Assembly (NCBI RefSeq): GCF_002954725.1
Contig: NZ_MSCQ01000001.1
Location: forward strand, 123,489-187,488
Length of the DNA: 64,000 bases
Reading direction: 5' to 3'
Origin: Photobacterium phosphoreum
GTDB taxonomy: Bacteria > Pseudomonadota > Gammaproteobacteria > Enterobacterales > Vibrionaceae
The notes under the pieces are model-generated. The model had not been told where the DNA came from, searched no databases, and saw nothing but the letters and a program-made list of their open reading frames with translations. The translations under genes and the position numbers were made by a program. Numbering within the stretch: the first letter of the stretch is position 1; every line of letters begins with the position of its first letter. Below are positions 17,615-27,814 of this stretch, one piece after another.

Positions 17615-19963
17615 TTAATGAATTTCAAGCCGAATTAACACTTCATCGGTAATGTCTGAAATTTCACCGCAACCAATTAACGACGTAAATTCCATTTCTA
17701 ACGTGCGGGCTCGGTGCAGAGTTAAACGGGCTAATTGACTTAATTTCTCACCAATAAGCACGGTGAGTGGGTTTAATAACGGTAATGCCGTGATCCGCAA
17801 CGCAAACAGATTGCCTCGTTGACGCGCTTGTTGAATATAAGCGCGCTGGGCGTCAATATCATCAAAATCCTCTCGTAGTTTAGTGTCAATCTTATCGATG
17901 TTCTCGCCGTGAAACTCAACCGCTAAATATAATTCATGAATAAAAGGGTGTTGGAGATTGTCACGGGGACGCATTGGATTGGCGAGCATTTCTTTAACCC
18001 GTTGTTTGAAAAGAACGCCCAGATCTAAACGATCATTATCACTCAGTTGATGTAGCATTGTAGCGAGTGACGATAAAGGGAAATTAGATCCGATGGCTTT
18101 GACTTTTATTTTATGATCAACTTTTTCAGCAAAATACGGTAAGCAATGCAGCCGCGTAAGTAACATTTGATGCATGGCCAAGAGCATTGCTGGCGAAGGT
18201 TGTGGCTCTTTACATAGCGCCAGTTTTTCAAGGTTAGATTCAATCAGGGTACGTAAAAATTGTCCGCCTAATAACCCCTCTTCATTGTCAATGACGGTGA
18301 GTTGGATATTTTTGCCATTAGGGCTGGTGCGAATGATCTGATAAGGCATTTTTTTTAAAATAGTATTTTTAGTGGTACGGGCTAATTGGGTAAATCCAAT
18401 CGTCACCGTATCGCCTTGTTTACATCGCAGTGGTTGATCTAAATTAATATTGAGTCCGCGGCTTGAAAAATCGATCGAATGACCCTGAATATTATCATGA
18501 CCTTGTTGTAAGGTGATGGCTGTTTGATAGTGAAATCGAGCTTCACTGCGTAGCGGTTTAGGGTCAAAATGAATCGCTTCAGCTTGGCTGATAGGATTAC
18601 GAAGATGACGAAATTGATTCAAGTCTTGGGCGGTTAACGTTGATGGTGCACCACTGAGATAATCTGGCTGTACTTGCTGGTGAGTTAAATCTTGTAAGGT
18701 TCCGATATGGGATAAGTCCTGACAGCAAGGCATCATTTCCGGTGTCAGTTGTGCCAATGTTTGCACATCGTTGGTTGTTAAAGGGTATAGCGTTAAACGC
18801 ATCACTCGCCAGCTTTCACGTTTAGCGCCTATTTGCCAAAATAATAGACGTTGTTGACGTGTCATTTCTGGCAATGCTGCTGAGTAAAAATAACGCTGGC
18901 CTTGATGCTCATGATAGAAGCTATAAATTAAAGTGCTGGTTTGCGATATTTGACTTAGTCCAAGGTTATGGATACGACTGGGTGATAAAAGATGGTTAAT
19001 AACTGGTTGATTGCGCTCATCATGCCAGTATTGCCATTGGTGTTGATTATGATCGGTTAAAAGGCTGTATTTAAGCTTTGTTGCTGCAAAAAATAACGGC
19101 ATTGTTGTGGTATGTTTTAGGTAGCAATGTTCAAAAGCTTGAGTACGTAACTGAATGATTTTATCGTCATGATTACTACGACTTAACGACTTATGTTGAT
19201 CATGCTTAATAATTGCCTTGAGTGCGGTATTTTCCGTTAAGGCTAATAACCTTAACCATTTAATACTGTCGTTATCTTGAATATCATCAATGCCTAAAAT
19301 ACGATAGTGGTGGCTTTGATTGAGTCGGGCATCTTGATATTGTTGTGCCAGCTGTGGAAATGAGGCTGTGATAGTTTGCCCCAGTTGGTAGTCAAACGCT
19401 GCCGGCACTTTACATTTAGTACCCGAAAAAGACAGATCGACCGTGGTGGCTAAGACTTGTTGATTATTTGTCAATGTTAACGCCATTGAGGTCGCGATAT
19501 GGAGTCTATTTTCTTCACGACTGAGGTAGTATCCAAATCGAATCAGTTGTGCTTGAAATAAACTATATTGTGTTTCTTCTGTGGCGGTATCGGTTAGCGG
19601 TGTTTTTTGTTGGTGGTGAATAATACGAAAATTATTATGGGTGTTGGTTAATTCTTCATAGAGCCCATAGCAATATTGCCCGCCAAATACCGCACTACGA
19701 TGATGATAAATATTGATCGCGACATCATCTAACCAATGGCTATGATCATTAAAGGTATATTGTCGGCACTGACCGTTAACCCGTCCTCGAAGATCAATAA
19801 TCTTATTGCAAGGAGCCATCAAGCGATTGATTTCCATTTTTATTTGTAGCCGTACTGGGCCAGTTTCGTGTTGAGTTAATAACTGGAATACGGCCTCAAA
19901 ATCAGGCTGGCTATAAAGGGGTAATAATTGCTCAATGAGGGATTTATAATCGTCAAGATGCAT
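17615..19963 (-). CDS. plzC: PlzC-like protein with two PilZ domains (c-di-GMP receptor)
   Basis: A 782-residue soluble protein. Two PilZ signatures are visible: RxxxR as REENR (149-153) with DLSFSG (176-181), and RSEAR (472-476) with DFSSRG (498-503). Both keep the arginines and the D-x-S-x-x-G core expected to bind c-di-GMP. The rest, including a C-terminal region of about 200 residues, is not recognised. It sits between serB and radA, the remembered position of V. cholerae plzC (VC2344), which supports the symbol. It may respond to the RocS-like protein in the same window, but that is inference. Confidence 0.75.
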   Translation of the reverse strand: MHLDDYKSLIEQLLPLYSQPDFEAVFQLLTQHETGPVRLQIKMEINRLMAPCNKIIDLRGRVNGQCRQYTFNDHSHWLDDVAINIYHHRSAVFGGQYCYGLYEELTNTHNNFRIIHHQQKTPLTDTATEETQYSLFQAQLIRFGYYLSREENRLHIATSMALTLTNNQQVLATTVDLSFSGTKCKVPAAFDYQLGQTITASFPQLAQQYQDARLNQSHHYRILGIDDIQDNDSIKWLRLLALTENTALKAIIKHDQHKSLSRSNHDDKIIQLRTQAFEHCYLKHTTTMPLFFAATKLKYSLLTDHNQHQWQYWHDERNQPVINHLLSPSRIHNLGLSQISQTSTLIYSFYHEHQGQRYFYSAALPEMTRQQRLLFWQIGAKRESWRVMRLTLYPLTTNDVQTLAQLTPEMMPCCQDLSHIGTLQDLTHQQVQPDYLSGAPSTLTAQDLNQFRHLRNPISQAEAIHFDPKPLRSEARFHYQTAITLQQGHDNIQGHSIDFSSRGLNINLDQPLRCKQGDTVTIGFTQLARTTKNTILKKMPYQIIRTSPNGKNIQLTVIDNEEGLLGGQFLRTLIESNLEKLALCKEPQPSPAMLLAMHQMLLTRLHCLPYFAEKVDHKIKVKAIGSNFPLSSLATMLHQLSDNDRLDLGVLFKQRVKEMLANPMRPRDNLQHPFIHELYLAVEFHGENIDKIDTKLREDFDDIDAQRAYIQQARQRGNLFALRITALPLLNPLTVLIGEKLSQLARLTLHRARTLEMEFTSLIGCGEISDITDEVLIRLEIH

Positions 19964-20111
19964 GAGTAAGTCTATTGATGAATGGCGGTTATATCATCGA
20001 CCAATAGAACAAAAAGTTTAGCATTAACTGACATATATTTGTCGTTAGTCGATAGTTTCTTGACGCTAATGTGATTAGCAATTGTGAATAATAAGTGAGA
20101 TAGGATTTAGA

Positions 20112-21503
20112 ATGGCAAAAGCAGCAAAACGCGCCTATGTATGTAGTGATTGTGGTATGGACTTTGCGCGTTGGCAAGGGCAATGTTCTGGGTGTAAATC
20201 ATGGAACACGATCACCGAATTTACTATTCCCAATACTAAAAGTGGAGTGGTAACTTCAGCCCGTTCAAGTTTATCCGGCTATGCGGGTATTGCTGGCGGT
20301 GGCTCTAAAAAATTACATGAAGTTGAAGCGGTTGATGCTCAAAAAATGCTAACCGGTATTGGTGAGCTTGATCGGGTGTTGTGTGGGGGATTGACCACTG
20401 GCTCGGTGAATATTATTTCAGGCGATCCTGGTGCAGGTAAAACGACCTTATTGTCAGATCTTGTGGCGCGAATGTCGCAATTAATGCCATCACTGTACTG
20501 TACTGCCGAAGAATCGTTATCACAGTTTAAAAACCGTGTTAATCGACTTAAATTACAATGCAATGAAGATAATTTGTATTTAATGGCTGAAACCAGTGTT
20601 GAAGCGATCATTGCTGAATTAGACGCGAAACAGATTAAATTTGCGGTTATTGACTCGATTCAAGCGGTATCAACCGAACTCGCTAATGGTAGCCCCGGTT
20701 CGCCATCACAAGTAAAAACGGCTGCGCAATCACTGACTCAATATTGTAAACAAAACAATGTCACCATGTTTTTAATTGCTCACGTTAACAAAAATAATGA
20801 AATTGCGGGTCCACAAACCTTAGTCCACATTGTTGATGCTTTATTGCATATCGATACCAATGACGGTCAAGTACGTACTTTACGTGCCAATAAAAACCGT
20901 TTTGGTGATGTTGATACCGTGGGTATTTTCCGAATGACAGAGCGCGGTATGCTCAGTGTTGATAACCCGAGTGAAATTTTCTTATCGGGATCCACCACCG
21001 AATCATCGGGTTCTGCAATTACGTGTATTCGAAAAGGTAACCGTAATATTTTACTTGAGATTCAATGTCTAACCACTGAGACCGAAGGGGAGTTCCCACA
21101 GCGGGTTTGTGTTGGTTTAAATATGAATCGAATTAAAATGCTAACCGGTATTTTACGTAAACACGCGAAGACCAAAATCTTCCATGATACGTTTTTCAAT
21201 ATTGTCGGTGGCTTAAAAATTGATGAGTCGGAAACCTGTATTGATTTGGCATTAGTTGCGGCTTTATTGAGTAGTCTAAATGAGTTTGTGGTGCCGCGTA
21301 CCACCTGCATCATGGGTGAGTTAAGTCTTAACGGTGATGTACGTCCAATCGACAGTGGGGTGCCGCGAGTAAAAGAAGCGGCGCAGCATGGGTTTACTGA
21401 AATTTTTATACCGTTTCGAAACTACCATAAATCAATGGAAGGATTGGGCGCAAAAATTGTGGCAGTAAAAACGATTCATGAGTTAATTGAGCTTATCAAC
21501 TAA
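20112..21503 (+). CDS. radA: DNA repair protein RadA
   Basis: A 463-residue RecA-like branch-migration protein. Order: four-cysteine zinc finger (C11, C14, C25, C28), Walker A GDPGAGKTT (104-112), the RadA-specific KNRFG motif (in RANKNRFGDVD) and a C-terminal Lon-protease-like domain. RadA promotes heteroduplex extension in recombination. The divergent neighbour is the PilZ gene. Confidence 0.95.
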   Translation: MAKAAKRAYVCSDCGMDFARWQGQCSGCKSWNTITEFTIPNTKSGVVTSARSSLSGYAGIAGGGSKKLHEVEAVDAQKMLTGIGELDRVLCGGLTTGSVNIISGDPGAGKTTLLSDLVARMSQLMPSLYCTAEESLSQFKNRVNRLKLQCNEDNLYLMAETSVEAIIAELDAKQIKFAVIDSIQAVSTELANGSPGSPSQVKTAAQSLTQYCKQNNVTMFLIAHVNKNNEIAGPQTLVHIVDALLHIDTNDGQVRTLRANKNRFGDVDTVGIFRMTERGMLSVDNPSEIFLSGSTTESSGSAITCIRKGNRNILLEIQCLTTETEGEFPQRVCVGLNMNRIKMLTGILRKHAKTKIFHDTFFNIVGGLKIDESETCIDLALVAALLSSLNEFVVPRTTCIMGELSLNGDVRPIDSGVPRVKEAAQHGFTEIFIPFRNYHKSMEGLGAKIVAVKTIHELIELIN

Positions 21504-21547
21504 TCCGATTGAGCTAATTACGACTATCGACAAAAACGGCTTCAAAC

Positions 21548-21584
21548 AAAAAGGCCAGTCACAGTAATGTGATTGGCCTTTTTT
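21548..21584. terminator. Bidirectional terminator between radA and the M23 peptidase gene
   Basis: AAAAAGGCCAGTCACA and TGTGATTGGCCTTTTTT pair into a long stem with A and T flanks between convergent genes. Confidence 0.88.
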
Positions 21585-21612
21585 GTGTCTATTTTTGTTA
21601 AATAAAGATTGT

Positions 21613-22596
21613 TTAATCTTGAGCTTGTTTTTTTGATACTTGAGTATGCTGTGCTGTGGCTATATCAAGATCGTGGTTTTCATCGCCGGTTAATTGCACT
21701 TGCATCGCAACCATACTATTAATGGTATTTAACAATGATGCCCATTGGACATTCTTTTCTTGTTTAAACAAATCTTCAAAATTATCAATGTTCCACTTAA
21801 CAAATGGGCGTGGATTCAGTGGTTTATCTAAAAATCGAATTTCGTAATGTAAATGAGGACCAGTTGATAATCCTGAATTTCCTGTCCAACCAATCAGTTT
21901 CCCCTTTTTAACAAACTCACCTTGTTTAACGTTGAATTTACTCATGTGCGAGTAAGACGAAATAAATCCCATGGTGTGGTTAAGGGTTAATTGGTTGCCA
22001 TAACCGTAATTACTGCTGCGGGCACGTTCAATAACGGCATCAGCAGGCGCATAAATCGGGGTACCAATTTTAGCTGCAAAATCAAGACCATCATGGCGTT
22101 TACGCTGCTTAGTGATCGGATGAACGCGAGTACCAAATCCTGAGGTTAATTGTGCATTGGGCGTTGGCGCACCATTAGGTATTAGCTGAAATAAGGTAGC
22201 TCTTACTGCTGAGTTAATAGCTGCGGTATCTACCCGTTGTTCAATGGTTTGATTGTCGGCTGGTGGTTCAATACCGAGCACAGTTTCCATATCATCAATG
22301 CGCTGATTTAGCACGAGTAATGATTTTTTCTTATCCGCTAATGCTTGGTTGAGATCCTGATTCATTGCCGTTTCTTCAGACAGTGAAGCACTTAATGCTA
22401 ATGCCTTGGCACTCAATTTTTGAGCTTTGATCTGAGAAATTTTTGCATTTTGATAAAGATGAAACATGGAATAGCCGCCATAGCTAAACATACCGCATAC
22501 CGCAATGATAACGACAGCACGATAAGAGCGCTGTAATGAATGCGGGGATTTATTGGCTAATGATGGCTCTGCTGATGATGGTTCTAATTGAGACAT
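21613..22596 (-). CDS. M23 family metallopeptidase (LytM domain), membrane-anchored
   Basis: A 327-residue protein with a short cytoplasmic N-terminus, one transmembrane segment (about 28-48), a coiled-coil-like region (about 60-110) and a C-terminal LytM/M23 domain. The zinc ligands are intact: H in KRHDGLDFAA with its D, and the HLHYE motif in GLSTGPHLHYE. The predicted role is a periplasmic peptidoglycan endopeptidase; intact ligands argue against a mere amidase activator. A C-terminal tail of about 60 residues follows the domain. The particular family member is not identified. Confidence 0.82.
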   Translation of the reverse strand: MSQLEPSSAEPSLANKSPHSLQRSYRAVVIIAVCGMFSYGGYSMFHLYQNAKISQIKAQKLSAKALALSASLSEETAMNQDLNQALADKKKSLLVLNQRIDDMETVLGIEPPADNQTIEQRVDTAAINSAVRATLFQLIPNGAPTPNAQLTSGFGTRVHPITKQRKRHDGLDFAAKIGTPIYAPADAVIERARSSNYGYGNQLTLNHTMGFISSYSHMSKFNVKQGEFVKKGKLIGWTGNSGLSTGPHLHYEIRFLDKPLNPRPFVKWNIDNFEDLFKQEKNVQWASLLNTINSMVAMQVQLTGDENHDLDIATAQHTQVSKKQAQD

Positions 22597-22816
22597 AAGC
22601 TATAGCTATTATTGATAAGTAAATGAGAGTTGGGCGTTGATCAGTGCTTTTTAACAGCGTTCAATACCGTACAACTAACGATAAGTAATAAGTTACTCAG
22701 TCTATGTCTTCGTTTCCATTATTGCTAGTTATCACGTCACAGAAGTGAGGCAATACAGTATGTTGGTACAATAGCGCCTGAATAAGTATTTGATTTTAAT
22801 ATTATTTTTATTTTGT

Positions 22817-22846
22817 AAAAAAGAGCTGTTTAAGCAGCTCTTTTTG
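22817..22846 (-). terminator. Rho-independent terminator after ettA
   Basis: AAAGAGCTG-TTTAA-GCAGCTCTTT; on the minus strand the stem is followed by T residues. Confidence 0.82.
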
Positions 22847-22866
22847 ATTACAGCGTATTGAACTAA

Positions 22867-24534
22867 TTATTTCGCAATACGTTTGTACTTGATACGGTGA
22901 GGATCGGCAGCATCCGCGCCAAGGGTTTTCTTCAACCAATCAGTGTATTCAGTAAAGTTACCTTCAAAGAAGCTCACTTTACCTTCGTCACGGTAGTCAA
23001 GAATATGTGTTGCAACACGGTCAAGGAACCAACGGTCATGCGAGATAACCATCGCACAGCCTGGGAACTCAAGTAATGCTTCTTCAAGTGCACGTAAGGT
23101 TTCTACGTCAAGGTCGTTGGTTGGTTCATCGAGCAGTAATACGTTACCGCCAGATTTCAGCAGTTTTGCTAAGTGAACACGGTTACGCTCACCGCCTGAT
23201 AAATCACCAATGCGTTTTTGATGATCACTGCCTTTAAAGTTAAAGCGTGATACATAGGCACGAGCTGGAATCTCAAAGTTGTTGATTTTAAGAATATCAG
23301 CGCCTTCAGAGATTTCTTGGTAAACAGTGTTATTGTCATTCATGCTATCGCGGAACTGATCCACTGATGCTAATTTTACTGTCTCGCCCAGTTCAATAGT
23401 GCCAGAATCCGGTTGTTCATCGCCACTTAACATCTTAAATAACGTTGATTTACCCGCACCGTTAGCACCGATAATGCCAACAATCGCGCCTTTTGGCATG
23501 CTGAATGATAAATCATCAATCAATACACGATCGCCAAACGATTTAGTGAGGTTTTTAACGTCAATCACTTTGTCGCCTAAACGCTCACCTGGTGGGATGA
23601 ACAGTTCGTTGGTTTCATTACGCTTTTGGTGATCAGCGGTGTTAAGTTCTTCAAAGCGTGCCATACGTGCCTTTGATTTCGCTTGACGACCTTTAGGGTT
23701 TTGACGCACCCACTCAAGTTCTTTCTCAATCGTTTTTTGCAAAGCACGTTCTTGAGATGATTCTTGTTTTAGTCGTGCGTCTTTTTGCTCAAGCCATGAG
23801 GTATAGTTACCCTGCCATGGAATACCTTCACCACGGTCAAGCTCTAAAATCCAGCCCGCCGCATTATCAAGGAAGTAACGGTCGTGGGTAATCGCAACCA
23901 CAGTACCACTGTAATCAACCAAGAAGTGCTCAAGCCATGCCACTGATTCTGCATCTAAGTGGTTAGTCGGTTCATCGAGCAACAGCATGTCAGGTTTATC
24001 AAGCAATAGGCGACAAATAGCGACACGACGACGTTCACCACCGGATAAGTTCTTAATGGTCGCATCCCAATCAGGTAAACGGAGAGCATCTGCTGCGCGC
24101 TCAAGTTGCATGCCTAAGTTGTGACCATCTTTGGTTTCAATTAATGATTCCAAATCACCTTGTTCTTTTGCCAGAGCATCAAAATCGGCATCAGGTTCAG
24201 CATAAGCAGCATAAACTTGATCAAGACGAATTAGTGCATCTTTTACATCAGAAACAGATTCTTCAACAATCTCACGGACTGTTTTTGTTTCATCTAATAC
24301 AGGTTCTTGAGGCAGGTAACCCACTTTTAGACCCGCTTGAGGACGTGCTTCACCTTCAATATCAGTATCAATACCTGCCATGATGCGCAGTAAGGTTGAT
24401 TTACCTGAACCGTTAAGACCCAATACACCAATTTTGGCACCTGGAAAGAAACTCAATGAAATATCTTTTAAGATTTGACGCTTAGGTGGGACGATTTTGC
24501 CCACTCGCGACATGGTATAGACGTAATCAGCCAT
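22867..24534 (-). CDS. ettA: Energy-dependent translational throttle protein EttA (ABC-F)
   Basis: A 555-residue ABC-F protein with two ATPase domains. Walker A motifs GLNGSGKST and GANGAGKST and signature motifs LSGGERRRVA and LSGGERNRVH are visible, with the arm and linker between. EttA binds the ribosomal E site and gates entry into elongation according to the ATP/ADP ratio. The N-terminus MADYVYTMSRVGKIVPPKR is characteristic. It is transcribed divergently from slt. Confidence 0.95.
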   Translation of the reverse strand: MADYVYTMSRVGKIVPPKRQILKDISLSFFPGAKIGVLGLNGSGKSTLLRIMAGIDTDIEGEARPQAGLKVGYLPQEPVLDETKTVREIVEESVSDVKDALIRLDQVYAAYAEPDADFDALAKEQGDLESLIETKDGHNLGMQLERAADALRLPDWDATIKNLSGGERRRVAICRLLLDKPDMLLLDEPTNHLDAESVAWLEHFLVDYSGTVVAITHDRYFLDNAAGWILELDRGEGIPWQGNYTSWLEQKDARLKQESSQERALQKTIEKELEWVRQNPKGRQAKSKARMARFEELNTADHQKRNETNELFIPPGERLGDKVIDVKNLTKSFGDRVLIDDLSFSMPKGAIVGIIGANGAGKSTLFKMLSGDEQPDSGTIELGETVKLASVDQFRDSMNDNNTVYQEISEGADILKINNFEIPARAYVSRFNFKGSDHQKRIGDLSGGERNRVHLAKLLKSGGNVLLLDEPTNDLDVETLRALEEALLEFPGCAMVISHDRWFLDRVATHILDYRDEGKVSFFEGNFTEYTDWLKKTLGADAADPHRIKYKRIAK

Positions 24535-24825
24535 ATCCGTGTGTGATCTCTACTTCTAAAATGAAGTTTATATAGTACCTATAATCTTTAAAAATTCACT
24601 TGAATTGTTGTTTATTACCGGGTTCAGTAAGGTATTTTAGTGATAAAAGAGATTGTTTATTGTAATGGTTACAATCACAATCATGCCTCTGAGTAATTAC
24701 ATGTCGGCCAATGTATGTTAGCGAAGGTGTTAATTTATTGTCACTTATTGGTTGGACGTTTTTTTTTGCTATCCTTGAGCAAGGATTGTAGATGAATTTT
24801 GGTTTTTTTAGATATGGAGTCAATC

Positions 24826-26763
24826 GTGACACGTCTATTTAGTTATTCTCGCGTTTGTTCACTTGCTTTGTTGACGGTCGGATTAACAAGTACATTCAGT
24901 GTTCAAGCAGCGTCTTTAGAGCAGCAACGCACATGGTATGAACAAGCGCAAAATGCTTTTTCAGCCAATGATATGGCTGTGTTTCATCAGGAAAAAACTA
25001 AATTAGGAGGCTATGCGTTATACCCTTATTTGGAATATCGTGAATTTAATGCTCAGCTGGAAACCCAAAAGCCGAGCCAAGTGAAAGTCTTTATTGAAAA
25101 ATATAAAATGTTACCGTTTAGTCAGACCATAAAAACACGCTATTTAAACCAATTGGTTAGCACTGGACGTTGGCATGATTTTTTAGCAATGCAGCCAGCA
25201 GTACCAAGAAATACCGCGCTACAGTGTGCGTTTTATTATGCCAAAGAGAAAACAGGTAAAACTGCCTTAGCGTGGCAGGGGGCTGAAAAATTATGGCAGA
25301 CAGGCAGCTCGCTACCTGCTGGCTGTGATGAGTTATTAAATAGCTGGAATACTGCGGGTAAACGTACCAATAGTATGGTGCTCGACCGAATGGTATTAGC
25401 TTACGCTAATGGTAATAAAAGCTTATTAACTTACCTTGATAAGCAATTAACAGGTGATGCACAAGCAACTGGTGAAGCAGTCTTGGCTTTATACGAACAG
25501 CCACAAAATGTGGGTGAGTTTGCTAAAAAAAGTAAAGTAACGCCCTTTAATCAAGCGTTGACTAAAAATGCGTTTCTATTATTAGCTCGTAAAAATACTT
25601 CACAAGCCGTTGCTGAGTATGACCAAGTCGTTAGTGGGCAACACTTTGATAAAGCCACTAAACAAACATTGGCCGATGCTGTTGCTTCGCGTCTTATGTC
25701 AACGACAGATGCGAGCTTAGCAAAATGGCGTGATAGCAAATTAGCCCATAGCCACAATACCAGTATTTTAGAGCGTCGCGTACGTAATGCTATTCGTGAG
25801 GCTAATTGGAAGCAAACTCAACTCTGGATTGATCGCTTACCGAAAGAGGCGCAACAAACCCCTCGCTGGACATTCTGGAAAGCGAAATTATTAGCGCAAA
25901 ACGGTCATAAAAAACAAGCGGATAAAATCTATACTTCATTGCTAGGTGAGCGTGATTTTTACAGTGCTGCTGCGGCCACTATTTTGCATAAGCCGATTGT
26001 GTATCCGCTAACGAAAGCGCCAACATCAACAGCGTTGTTAACACCGTATAAAAAGAGCTTAGCCCGTGTTGATGAGTTAATTATTCTCAAGAAAACCACC
26101 GCAGCTAATCGCGAGTGGGGGTATCTCTTATCCAAGATCACCAATGTACAAACCAAGCGTCAATTAGCGGTATATGCTGAAAAACATCAATGGCACTATC
26201 TTGCAGTGCAAGCCACTATTTCAGGTAAGCTTTGGGATCATATGACATTAAGATTTCCATTAGCCCATAAATGGTTATTTGATTTCTTTAGTGAGCAACG
26301 TCATATTCCCACATCAACAATGATGGCATTAGCACGTCAAGAAAGTGCGTTAAATATACATGCACAATCACATGTTGGTGCGAGTGGACTAATGCAGTTA
26401 ATGCCGGCAACGGCAGCTGAAACCGCTAAAAAACTTGATTATAAATACTTAGGTAAGCAAAGTTTATTTGATCCAAGTGTTAATATCCGCTTAGGCAGTG
26501 CGTATTTAAAAATGATGTTAGAGCGTAATGATAATAATCGTGTTTACGCTTTTGCATCTTATAACGCCGGTCCTGGTCGGGTTGCACAATGGAAAAAAGA
26601 AACCGCAGGAAAATTGGATGTTTATGCGTTTATTGAACAAATTCCGTTTAATGAAACCCGTGGTTATGTTCAAAATGTTTTAATGTTTGATATTTATTAC
26701 AATGAACTTATGGGACAGAAAGCCGCATTATTTAGTCCGGCGGAACTAAAAGCACATTATTAA
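24826..26763 (+). CDS. slt: Soluble lytic murein transglycosylase
   Basis: A periplasmic enzyme of about 645 residues. A signal peptide ends around FSVQA-A. A long superhelical alpha (U and L) region is followed by the C-terminal SLT domain, with the catalytic Glu in ALARQESALN and the GLMQLMPATA motif. It cleaves peptidoglycan to 1,6-anhydromuropeptides. GTG 24826 is chosen because GGAG lies 6 bases before it; in-frame starts at 24814 and 24799 lack a ribosome binding site. In E. coli slt is next to trpR; here an ATP-grasp gene lies between. Confidence 0.9.
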   Translation: MTRLFSYSRVCSLALLTVGLTSTFSVQAASLEQQRTWYEQAQNAFSANDMAVFHQEKTKLGGYALYPYLEYREFNAQLETQKPSQVKVFIEKYKMLPFSQTIKTRYLNQLVSTGRWHDFLAMQPAVPRNTALQCAFYYAKEKTGKTALAWQGAEKLWQTGSSLPAGCDELLNSWNTAGKRTNSMVLDRMVLAYANGNKSLLTYLDKQLTGDAQATGEAVLALYEQPQNVGEFAKKSKVTPFNQALTKNAFLLLARKNTSQAVAEYDQVVSGQHFDKATKQTLADAVASRLMSTTDASLAKWRDSKLAHSHNTSILERRVRNAIREANWKQTQLWIDRLPKEAQQTPRWTFWKAKLLAQNGHKKQADKIYTSLLGERDFYSAAAATILHKPIVYPLTKAPTSTALLTPYKKSLARVDELIILKKTTAANREWGYLLSKITNVQTKRQLAVYAEKHQWHYLAVQATISGKLWDHMTLRFPLAHKWLFDFFSEQRHIPTSTMMALARQESALNIHAQSHVGASGLMQLMPATAAETAKKLDYKYLGKQSLFDPSVNIRLGSAYLKMMLERNDNNRVYAFASYNAGPGRVAQWKKETAGKLDVYAFIEQIPFNETRGYVQNVLMFDIYYNELMGQKAALFSPAELKAHY

Positions 26764-26841
26764 TATTAATAATGTGTTTTAAATAGAGATTGTTGACGCT
26801 TTATCTATTTAAAAAACTTATTGTAATTATAAGTGATAAAA

Positions 26842-26877
26842 GCCGTTACTGTTATGCAGAGAGATAACAGTAGCGGT
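26842..26877. terminator. Stem-loop between convergent slt and the ATP-grasp gene
   Basis: CCGTTACTGTTAT and ATAACAGTAGCGG pair with a small mismatch. A short T/A stretch follows; this is probably a weak shared terminator. Confidence 0.5.
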
Positions 26878-26929
26878 TATATCAAAACCATAAAAATATA
26901 ATGTAATGCGATGAATGTGAATATTCAGG

Positions 26930-27814
26930 TTATTTTTTCTGTGAAAAAGTTGGATAATCTAGCACCCAGCGTTTACCAAATTTCTCATCCCAATCTTCGG
27001 GGAAAATAGCAAAGCCTGCCGCAGGGTACATGGTTAATTCACTGAAGGTGATTTGATTATTATGGAAGTATAAATCGACCCGTACCATGTCATAATATTG
27101 TCCAATACGTTCTGCTATTTCAATCATTTGATCGATAAATTCAGGTTTTTCAGGTACTGGAGTACAGCGTGGATAAGCAACTGTGAAGCCTAATTCATTC
27201 CAATTTCGATCATAATGATTACGGAAGTGATTACCAAATCGACCTTGATCTAATTGAATAAACTCCACTTTTCCATTAATCACATGCAGTTTGTAGTCGT
27301 CAGGTGTCGTACCATTAAAATCAAGGAATTCTTCGGCAAAAACGCGTGGTGGAATATTTTGATAGCCCCATTCTCCCAATGAACCTGACTGATCCTTTTT
27401 AAACCAACGTTCAGCGAATACTTTCATATCTTGCTTTGAAAAGTGTTTACCGTTACGAACAAATTCAATCGTTTGGCTAGTATGGTTGGCTTTTAGTACG
27501 TAGTCATTTGGCATTTTATTAAATGGGAACATATCAAAGTCAGCGATATATTTAGCAACCCATAATGTTTTTGGAATGTACAATTCTGGTGCTATTTCTT
27601 TTATAAATTCTTTTGCTGCTAACTTATCAGCACCAATCGTTAAATATTCACTACGGTCATGGATCTTTTTTAATTGTATTTTTTCATTAAACGTTTTTGG
27701 ATTAGAATAATTAATGAATTTTTTATATTTACGATAATATAGAATTTGTAAACGTAATTTTATTGGAAGTTTGGACACAACTCCTGAAAACAATCGATAT
27801 TGTAAACTTTCCAT
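26930..27814 (-). CDS. TupA-like ATP-grasp protein, probable polysaccharide-modifying enzyme
   Basis: A 294-residue protein resembling the TupA-like ATP-grasp family: YSNPKTFNEKIQLKKI near the N-terminus, DYVLKANHTS, FAEEFLDFNGTTPDDYKLHVINGKVEFIQ, then VRVDLYF and FSELTMYPAAGFAIF. These proteins usually occur in capsule, O-antigen or teichuronic-type clusters and may ligate amino acids or modify sugars; here it stands alone. It is flanked by unusually A+T-rich DNA and inserted between slt and trpR, which are neighbours in E. coli, so horizontal acquisition is likely. Confidence 0.75.
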   Translation of the reverse strand: MESLQYRLFSGVVSKLPIKLRLQILYYRKYKKFINYSNPKTFNEKIQLKKIHDRSEYLTIGADKLAAKEFIKEIAPELYIPKTLWVAKYIADFDMFPFNKMPNDYVLKANHTSQTIEFVRNGKHFSKQDMKVFAERWFKKDQSGSLGEWGYQNIPPRVFAEEFLDFNGTTPDDYKLHVINGKVEFIQLDQGRFGNHFRNHYDRNWNELGFTVAYPRCTPVPEKPEFIDQMIEIAERIGQYYDMVRVDLYFHNNQITFSELTMYPAAGFAIFPEDWDEKFGKRWVLDYPTFSQKK

